Shown in pieces: positions 58,817 to 64,000 of a DNA stretch of 64,000 nt (the stretch's first letter is position 1; every line of letters begins with the position of its first letter). The notes below the pieces were generated by a model that made no database searches, had not been told where the DNA came from, and was given only the letters and a program-made list of their open reading frames with translations. Made by a program: the position numbers and the translations under genes. Source of the DNA: JBLHZY01 sp050633265 (GTDB lineage Bacteria > Pseudomonadota > Alphaproteobacteria > Rhodobacterales > Rhodobacteraceae); contig JBOEGE010000010.1 in NCBI GenBank assembly GCA_050633265.1, positions 19,360 through 83,359 of the forward strand, read 5' to 3'.

Positions 58817-59650
58817 CTAAGCGGCCTGCGTTTGGGCCACGCGTTCAAGCAAACGATGGGCGCGCGCAATCACCGGCGCATCAACCATGGCCCCTTGATA
58901 CATCGCAACACCGCTGCTGTTTGAAGCGCCTGCTGCGATAATTCCATTGGCCCAGGAAATCTCGTCCGAACTTGGGCGAAAGCCTTGTTTTACGGGTTCA
59001 ATCTGCGCCGGGTGGATCAGCAATTTGCCTTTGAACCCCATCTCAGAGCTATAGCGCGCTTGCTCGCAAACCAGTGCGCTGTTCTTTGCATCCGGCGTAA
59101 CACCATCGACCGGGCCAGGTTTGCCCGCCAGTCTTGCCGCCAAAATCAGCTCAGCTCGCGCATGCGCCAAGGCTTTCTCGGTATGGGCGCAATCAACGCT
59201 AACCGCATAATCAAGCGAGCCAAAATGCAGGCGATCAAACACATGCGCCAGAGCGCGCGCTTGGGCAATCCCGCTCACGGTTTCAATCAACCCGATCAGT
59301 TGCGTATTGGGGGCGAGCCTTTGTTTGAGTGCGGTTGCGCGCTTTGCATCTTCGGCCTTAGGCAAGACGATCCCAGTGGCCCCGCAGCCAAGCACCATCG
59401 CCAAATCATCCTCAAACCACGGCGTATCAAAAGCATTGATCCGCACATAGAGCGGCAGTCCGCTGTGGTCATTCAGTTGCTCGGCCAAGGCACTTCGCGC
59501 AGCCTCTTTGAGATCAGGCGCGACCGCATCTTCCAAATCCGCGATGATGCAAGTCGCCCTGCTCGCCCGCGCCTTGGCCACACGATCCGGGCGGTTCGCC
59601 GGCGCAAAAAGCGGAAAAGATAGCCCCTGCGGATCGGCCATTGCCCCCAT
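58817..59650 (-). CDS. HpcH/HpaI aldolase / CitE-type CoA-ester lyase
   Basis: 277 residues of the CitE-like family: SFPLFAPANRPDRVAKA at the N-terminus, IADLEDAVAPDLKEAAR near residue 40, YVRINAFDTPW near 75, VLPKAEDAKR near 100, LIGLIETVSGIAQARAL near 125 and GSLDYAVSVDC near 150. The acidic residues bind magnesium. Relatives cleave malyl-, citramalyl- or other beta-hydroxyacyl-CoA esters. The ATG at 59648-59650 overlaps the TGA of the acyl-CoA dehydrogenase gene. It is the last gene of the operon. Confidence 0.9.
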   Translation of the reverse strand: MGAMADPQGLSFPLFAPANRPDRVAKARASRATCIIADLEDAVAPDLKEAARSALAEQLNDHSGLPLYVRINAFDTPWFEDDLAMVLGCGATGIVLPKAEDAKRATALKQRLAPNTQLIGLIETVSGIAQARALAHVFDRLHFGSLDYAVSVDCAHTEKALAHARAELILAARLAGKPGPVDGVTPDAKNSALVCEQARYSSEMGFKGKLLIHPAQIEPVKQGFRPSSDEISWANGIIAAGASNSSGVAMYQGAMVDAPVIARAHRLLERVAQTQAA

Positions 59651-60819
59651 CAAAAAGACCTCGGCAAGCCAAGCAAATGCTCGCCAACATAAGACAGGAT
59701 CAGATTGGTCGAAATAGGCGCGACTTGATAAAGCCGGGTTTCTTTGAACTTGCGCTCGACATCATATTCCTCGGCAAATCCAAAGCCGCCATGCGTTTGC
59801 AAACAGGCATTCCCGGCCTCCCAAGACGCATCCGCGGCCAGCAATTTGGCCATATTCGCCTGCGCGCCGCAGTCCTGCTGCGCATCAAAACGCCGCGCCG
59901 CTTCAAAGCGCATCAGATTGGCCGCCTCGATATTCACGTAAGCGCGCGCAAGGGGGAATTGAACGCCCTGATTCTGGCCAATCGGGCGATCAAAAACGAC
60001 CCGCTCATTGGCGTAATCGCGCGCCTTTTCCAAGAACCAATAGCCATCGCCAATACATTCGGCCGCAATCAATGTGCGCTCTGCATTCAGCCCATCAAGG
60101 ATGTAGCGAAAGCCTTTGCCCTCTTCTCCAATCATGTTTTCGGCCGGGATCTCAAGATTGTCGAAAAAGACTTCATAAGTCTCATGGCCAACCATATTTT
60201 TGATCGGTTGGATTTCCATCCCATTGCCGAGCGCCTGTTTGAGATCAACGATAAAAATCGACATGCCGTGGGATTTTCGTTTCACCTCAGCAAGCGGCGT
60301 GGTGCGCGCAAGCAGGATCATCAGATCAGAATGTTCAATCCGGCTGATCCAGACTTTCTGGCCATTGATGATGTATTTGTCGCCCTGTTTCTTGGCGATC
60401 GTTTTCAGCTTGGTGGTATCTGTGCCGGTCGTTGGCTCTGTCACTGCCATGGATTGCAGGCGCGTTTCTCCGCTCGCAATTTTTGGCAGATATTGCTGTT
60501 TTTGGGCTTTTGATCCATGGCGCAGCAGCGTGCCCATATTATACATCTGGCCGTGGCAATGGCCCGCGTTGCCGCCGCTGCGATTGATCTCTTCCATGAC
60601 AATCGAGGCCTCCGTCAGCCCCAAACCAGAGCCGCCGAATTCCTCGGGGATCATCGCGGCCAGCCAGCCATCGCGCGTTAAAGCATCAACAAACTCAGCC
60701 GGATAGCTGCCGTTTGCGGCTTGGGCGCGATGATACTCGGCGGGGAACTGGGCGCAAAGGGCGCGCAGAGCTTCGCGAAGTTCATTGTGGTCAGCAGAGG
60801 CGCTTGTGGGCAAAGACAT
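59650..60819 (-). CDS. Acyl-CoA dehydrogenase
   Basis: 389 residues, normal for the family. Visible are PEEFGGSGLGLTEASIVMEE near residue 60, the FAD-binding MAVTEPTTGTDTTKLKT near 125, the WISRIEHSD segment, and QTHGGFGFAEEYDVERKFKE near 350. The usual catalytic Glu of the YEGT motif is absent (APISTNLI); instead a Glu sits in GLNAERTLIA near 250, the position used in isovaleryl-CoA dehydrogenase. It oxidises an acyl-CoA with transfer to ETF. Start ATG 60819 is preferred to 60825 by ribosome-site distance. Overlaps the CitE-type gene. Confidence 0.92.
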   Translation of the reverse strand: MSLPTSASADHNELREALRALCAQFPAEYHRAQAANGSYPAEFVDALTRDGWLAAMIPEEFGGSGLGLTEASIVMEEINRSGGNAGHCHGQMYNMGTLLRHGSKAQKQQYLPKIASGETRLQSMAVTEPTTGTDTTKLKTIAKKQGDKYIINGQKVWISRIEHSDLMILLARTTPLAEVKRKSHGMSIFIVDLKQALGNGMEIQPIKNMVGHETYEVFFDNLEIPAENMIGEEGKGFRYILDGLNAERTLIAAECIGDGYWFLEKARDYANERVVFDRPIGQNQGVQFPLARAYVNIEAANLMRFEAARRFDAQQDCGAQANMAKLLAADASWEAGNACLQTHGGFGFAEEYDVERKFKETRLYQVAPISTNLILSYVGEHLLGLPRSF

Positions 60820-60909
60820 AGGCATTTCCTGGTTGTTTGGCTGGGAAGCGGTTCGAAGTGATGGCGAAGTCGGGGCGTGTTGGGAGGGTTTCTTTTGTTG
60901 GCGCGCCTT

Positions 60910-61332
60910 TTAATCTGTGGCTTGGGTCGGGGCGCTCCATTCAAGGGTGAGCTGGGTTTGCGTTGTAATCGCGGCGGGCTTCTCGTCTTCGCGAAAGATT
61001 GTGATCTGCCAAACCATCGTTTTGCGGCCCAGATGCAGCGGCAGGCAGCGCCCGGTGATCCGCGCGCCGATCGCGATTGGCCGGAGGAAGTTGGTGTTGC
61101 TTTCAAGCGTGGTGGTTCTATCTTTTCCTTTTAGATTCAATGTGCTGGCCACGCCGCCCAAAGTATCGGCAAAGCTCATCAACGCGCCGCCATGCATCAC
61201 CCCGTTGCGATTTGCCATACCGGCGGTAACGGTCACAGCCCCGCGCACCAACATGGGCGTGCACTCAATCAGCTCAATGCCAAGATCAGAGGGGAAAGGC
61301 GGAAGCGCCCAGATATCTTCGGTTTTTGTCAT
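60910..61332 (-). CDS. PaaI-family thioesterase (hotdog fold)
   Basis: 140 residues. The hotdog motif NRNGVMHGGALMSFADTLGG near residue 42 includes the HGG loop, followed by TTTLESNTNFLRPI. Such enzymes hydrolyse acyl-CoA esters, often to free CoA from dead-end products. It lies 9 bp after the CoA-transferase gene and 90 bp before the acyl-CoA dehydrogenase gene on the same strand. Its substrate is probably an intermediate or by-product of this operon. Confidence 0.9.
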   Translation of the reverse strand: MTKTEDIWALPPFPSDLGIELIECTPMLVRGAVTVTAGMANRNGVMHGGALMSFADTLGGVASTLNLKGKDRTTTLESNTNFLRPIAIGARITGRCLPLHLGRKTMVWQITIFREDEKPAAITTQTQLTLEWSAPTQATD

Positions 61333-61341
61333 GGCGAGATC

Positions 61342-62469
61342 TTAGCGCGCTACAAATTCTACGCGGGCGGATTTGGTATGTTCGCCCAAGGCCGGCACAG
61401 GCCCAAAGGCGGGCATTTCCCCATCCATCAGCGCGCCCGGTGCAAGAAGTCGAACAGGGCCGGATGGGGTTTGTGCCTCTACAAACCTGTTTTGCGGATG
61501 GTTCGCCAAGTCCTCCATCGTGCTGACGCGGCCATTCGCGATCCCGGCCATTTGCAACATATCAGCCATATCATCGCGCAGAAAACGGGCGAAATGGGCG
61601 GTGATCAGCGCATCCAGCGCAGCGCGGTTCTGAACCCGTTTTGAATTGGTCTCAAAGCGTGGATCCTGCGCAAGAGCATCTTGGCGCAGCACATCGGTGC
61701 AGAATTTGACCCACTCGCGCTCGTTCTGGATCGAGAGCAAAACTTCTTTGCCGTCTCGCCCGGCAAAGGCCCCATAAGGCGCGATAGTTGGGTGAGTCAG
61801 CCCGCTGCGTTCGGGCGGTTTGCCCCCATAAGCATATTGCAAATAGGGGACGTTCATCCAATCCGTCAGCGCATGAAAAAGGCTGACTGCAATATGCCGC
61901 CCCTTGCCGCTGATCCCGCGCCCGATCAATGCCTGAAGCACCGCCTGATGCGCCGTCATCCCGCAGGCAATATCGCAAACCGAGACCCCAACCCGCGCAG
62001 AGCCTGCCATATTTCCAGTGATCGCTGAAAGCCCGCTTTCGGCCTGTACCAACAGATCATAGGCCTTGCGTTTGGCGAATGGGCCGGTATCGCCATAGCC
62101 CGAAATTGAGACAGTGATGAGCTTTGGATTTTGTTGCCGCAATTGCTCAGGATCAAAGCCAAGCCGCTCGATCGCGCCAGGGGCCAGATTTTGCACAAAC
62201 ACATCGGCTTGTTCCAGCATTGAAGAAAGAACCGCTTTGTCAGAGGCGCTGCGCAGATCAAGGCAAACGGATTCTTTGCCCCGGTTGAGCCAGACAAAAT
62301 ACGCGCTTTCCCCATGCACCAAATTGTCATAATCACGCGCAAAATCGCCCTCTTCGCGCTCGATCTTGATGATCCGTGCGCCCGCCTCCGCGAGCCGCCC
62401 CGTAAGGTATGGCGCGGCCACGGCCTGCTCAATCGAAACGACCAAAAGGCCTTCTAAATCGCGTGTCAT
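61342..62469 (-). CDS. Class III CoA-transferase (CaiB/BaiF family)
   Basis: 375 residues. The N-terminal LEGLLVVSIEQAVAAPYLTG, then RLAEAGARIIKIEREEGDFARDY near residue 25 and FVWLNRGKESVCLDL near 58 are family signatures. The catalytic aspartate is likely Asp166 in GVSVCDIACGMTAHQA. The enzyme moves CoA between a donor ester and a free acid without ATP. In this operon it probably activates the starting acid. It is separated from the citryl-CoA-lyase-like gene by about 106 bp. Confidence 0.92.
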   Translation of the reverse strand: MTRDLEGLLVVSIEQAVAAPYLTGRLAEAGARIIKIEREEGDFARDYDNLVHGESAYFVWLNRGKESVCLDLRSASDKAVLSSMLEQADVFVQNLAPGAIERLGFDPEQLRQQNPKLITVSISGYGDTGPFAKRKAYDLLVQAESGLSAITGNMAGSARVGVSVCDIACGMTAHQAVLQALIGRGISGKGRHIAVSLFHALTDWMNVPYLQYAYGGKPPERSGLTHPTIAPYGAFAGRDGKEVLLSIQNEREWVKFCTDVLRQDALAQDPRFETNSKRVQNRAALDALITAHFARFLRDDMADMLQMAGIANGRVSTMEDLANHPQNRFVEAQTPSGPVRLLAPGALMDGEMPAFGPVPALGEHTKSARVEFVAR

Positions 62470-62575
62470 TGGGTCCTCCGAAAGGGGCGCGTTGCCGCTG
62501 AGTTTGGCATAGGTTTGGTGCGCAGGTGTAATAGGAGAAAGTGAGCCGAGGTATCTGATTTACCTATGTTGGGCG

Positions 62576-63373
62576 CTAACAAGCGGTATTTGGGCCGCTA
62601 GACTCAAGGATTTCCTCTTCCGCGCGCTGCCAAAGCTCAAAGGCCATCGGATTGCGTGTTTCCTCCAAGATATGCCCAACAAGCCCGATGGCGCGCGACA
62701 TAACGCCAAAGCCGCGAATGATCTCTTCGGGAAATCCAAACTCGCAACAAATCGCCCCAATCGCCCCGGTCGCATTGATCGGCAGCATTTTCCCGGAAGC
62801 TTCTTCTGCCTCTTTTTGGATCAGCTGAATAAGCGCGATATACTCGCCCGACATGCCATTCTCGGCAGCGATTTCAAACAGGCGCGGAGTCCTTGGATCA
62901 ACAGGTTTATGAACCGGATGCCCCAACCCCGAGACAATTTTGCGCGCCGCGCGGTGCTCGGCCACTGTCTTTTTGGCGATGGCGGCCAGATCTGCGCCTT
63001 TGCCCGCTTGCTCAGGCGGAAGAGCCGCGTAAAGCATTTTAGAGGCCCCCTCCATCGAGCCAACAAACACCGTTCCAAGGCCACAAAGCCCCGCCGCGAC
63101 GGCCGCCTGAAGCGATTCCGGTGCGCCCATATATGTAAGGCGCGCAACCATCGCCGAAGGGGTGATCCCATGCTCGACCAATGTCACCGCTATTGCATTA
63201 AAAACATTGGATTCTTGCAGCGTTGGCTTGCGTCCAGCAACCTGCATAAAGGCCATATCGCCAAGGTTGATATGGCCCAGGATTTCAGAGGGCAGATCGA
63301 GCCCATGCACTTGAATTTTATCCGGCGTGCTCCAGCCAATGGCCGAGCTGATCTTATCTATTCGTTTTGGCAT
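62576..63373 (-). CDS. Citryl-CoA lyase / citrate-synthase-like protein
   Basis: 265 residues, about two thirds of a citrate synthase, as in stand-alone citryl-CoA lyases. It has FVGSMEGASKMLYA near residue 102, the core VSGLGHPVHKPVDPRTPRL near 148 that holds catalytic histidines, and ATGAIGAICCEFGFP near 206. Relatives cleave citryl-CoA to oxaloacetate and acetyl-CoA; in catabolic operons the substrate may differ. The ATG at 63371-63373 follows GGAGAG; the longer frame to 63421 enters the SDR gene and was rejected. Confidence 0.88.
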   Translation of the reverse strand: MPKRIDKISSAIGWSTPDKIQVHGLDLPSEILGHINLGDMAFMQVAGRKPTLQESNVFNAIAVTLVEHGITPSAMVARLTYMGAPESLQAAVAAGLCGLGTVFVGSMEGASKMLYAALPPEQAGKGADLAAIAKKTVAEHRAARKIVSGLGHPVHKPVDPRTPRLFEIAAENGMSGEYIALIQLIQKEAEEASGKMLPINATGAIGAICCEFGFPEEIIRGFGVMSRAIGLVGHILEETRNPMAFELWQRAEEEILESSGPNTAC

Positions 63374-63383
63374 TTTTCTCTCC

Positions 63384-64000
63384 TTAAACCGGATCCCAGT
63401 GGAAAACATCGGCCGAAACATCCAGCGGCACGAAACCCGCTTTCAGCGCGGGCATGGCATGATTGGCGACTGTTTCAGGGGTCCAACCTTCGCTGCGATG
63501 AATGGAGCGCAGGGGGCGTGATTGGCTCATCACGAAGATCTCATTGTTGCGGCAGGTAAAGATTTGCCCGGTGACATCGCGGCCCTCATCAGAGGCGAGA
63601 TAAACCGCCAGGGGGGCGATTTTGGCCGGGCTCATTTCCTGAAGCTTTTTGACCCGCTCAGCCTGTTCGGGACTGTCGACTTTGATCGCCGATGTCATCC
63701 GGCTCCAGGCAAAAGGCGCGATGCAATTGGAGGTGATATTCCAGCGCTGAAGGTCCAGCGCCATAGATTTTGACAGGGCCGTGATGCCCATCTTGGCAGC
63801 GGAGTAATTCGCCTGTGCAAGGTTTCCAATCAGGCCCGAGGTCGAGGTCATATTGATGATAGCGCCGCTTTCTTGGGCGCGGAATTGATCGGCCGCTGCG
63901 CGCGAAACATTGAACGCGCCGTAGAGATGAACTTTGATCACCGCGTCAAAATCCTCATAGGTCATCTTATGAAAGAAGCCGTCGCGCAGGATGCCGGCGT
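63384..64000 (-). CDS. SDR-family dehydrogenase, 5' end outside window
   Basis: The C-terminal about 205 residues of a short-chain dehydrogenase. The frame continues past the window end with GILRDGFFHKM, the typical stretch after NNAG. The catalytic Ser is in NMTSTSGLIG and the YxxxK motif is YSAAK. The extra C-terminal tail (about residues 150-190 of the visible part, SQSRPLRSIHRSEGWT) resembles that of bacterial relatives of peroxisomal multifunctional hydroxyacyl-CoA dehydrogenases. It likely oxidises a 3-hydroxyacyl-CoA or similar. It is 10 bp upstream of the citryl-CoA-lyase-like gene. Confidence 0.9.
   Translation of the reverse strand, partial: AGILRDGFFHKMTYEDFDAVIKVHLYGAFNVSRAAADQFRAQESGAIINMTSTSGLIGNLAQANYSAAKMGITALSKSMALDLQRWNITSNCIAPFAWSRMTSAIKVDSPEQAERVKKLQEMSPAKIAPLAVYLASDEGRDVTGQIFTCRNNEIFVMSQSRPLRSIHRSEGWTPETVANHAMPALKAGFVPLDVSADVFHWDPV

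Noticed and set aside
1..64000. CRISPR arrays, tRNA or rRNA genes, intact insertion sequences
   Set aside because: None seen: no regular direct repeat arrays, no cloverleaf-like segments noticed, no transposase frames. A dedicated tRNA or ncRNA search could not be run.

Overview
The window looks like part of an extrachromosomal replicon (plasmid or chromid) of a marine alphaproteobacterium of the Rhodobacteraceae/Roseobacter group. Reasons: three TRAP dicarboxylate-type transporter sets, a RepA/ParA-ParB-type partition pair next to a DnaA-like replication initiator (a replicon class known from Rhodobacteraceae), a DUF6525-type protein typical of this family, a BioMNY ECF transporter, and tightly packed operons with many 4-bp ATGA overlaps. 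The genus cannot be named from the sequence alone. No rRNA, tRNA, CRISPR array or intact insertion sequence was seen.

Layout. (1) 1-15.4 kb: a catabolic region with a thiolase (cut by the window edge), an aconitase-X pair, an FAD oxidoreductase, a divergent LysR regulator, two complete TRAP transporters, an IlvD/Edd dehydratase, an SDR dehydrogenase, a dienelactone hydrolase and a MarR regulator. Two far-apart promoters here share a nearly identical 30-bp element, so the dehydratase/SDR genes and the second TRAP system probably form one regulon. (2) 15.7-17.6 kb: a CPA2 cation/proton antiporter. (3) 17.6-21 kb: an accessory island with a periplasmic delta-class carbonic anhydrase, a 5'-truncated Ntox15 (Tde1-like) DNase toxin tip with its GAD-like/DUF1851 immunity gene, and a secreted ankyrin protein. 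(4) 21-23.4 kb: a TetR regulator and a CocE-type hydrolase with a palindromic operator between them. (5) 23.5-28 kb: the replication/partition block. Four near-identical palindromes, probably parS centromere sites, lie at the end of parB and inside the parA coding sequence. Iteron-like repeats and an AT-rich stretch precede the DnaA-like initiator, and a degenerate integrase follows.

(6) 28.2-32.3 kb: a zinc-uptake (Zrg-like) operon divergent from an Rrf2-type regulator with a perfect 17-bp inverted repeat in the shared promoter, followed by a decayed resolvase fragment. (7) 32.6-36.5 kb: type II NADH dehydrogenase, bioM-bioN-bioY and a nitroreductase in one operon, facing a thiolase-like protein that lacks one catalytic cysteine and an AMP-forming acyl-CoA ligase. 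(8) 39.4-43.8 kb: a polysaccharide-export module (Wza-like lipoprotein, PPP-type phosphatase, Wzz/tyrosine kinase) without glycosyltransferases. (9) 44-49.3 kb: a YtfQRT-YjfF sugar ABC transporter with a GntR regulator.

(10) 49.6-58.8 kb: an IclR regulator divergent from alcohol dehydrogenase, TRAP transporter, aldehyde dehydrogenase and NDP-forming acyl-CoA synthetase, which together read as import of a compound followed by alcohol-aldehyde-acid-acyl-CoA conversion. (11) 58.8-64 kb: an opposing CoA-ester operon (SDR, citryl-CoA-lyase-like, CaiB CoA-transferase, thioesterase, acyl-CoA dehydrogenase, CitE-type lyase), bounded by a bidirectional terminator. The replicon is thus mainly a set of transport-plus-catabolism cassettes around a plasmid backbone.
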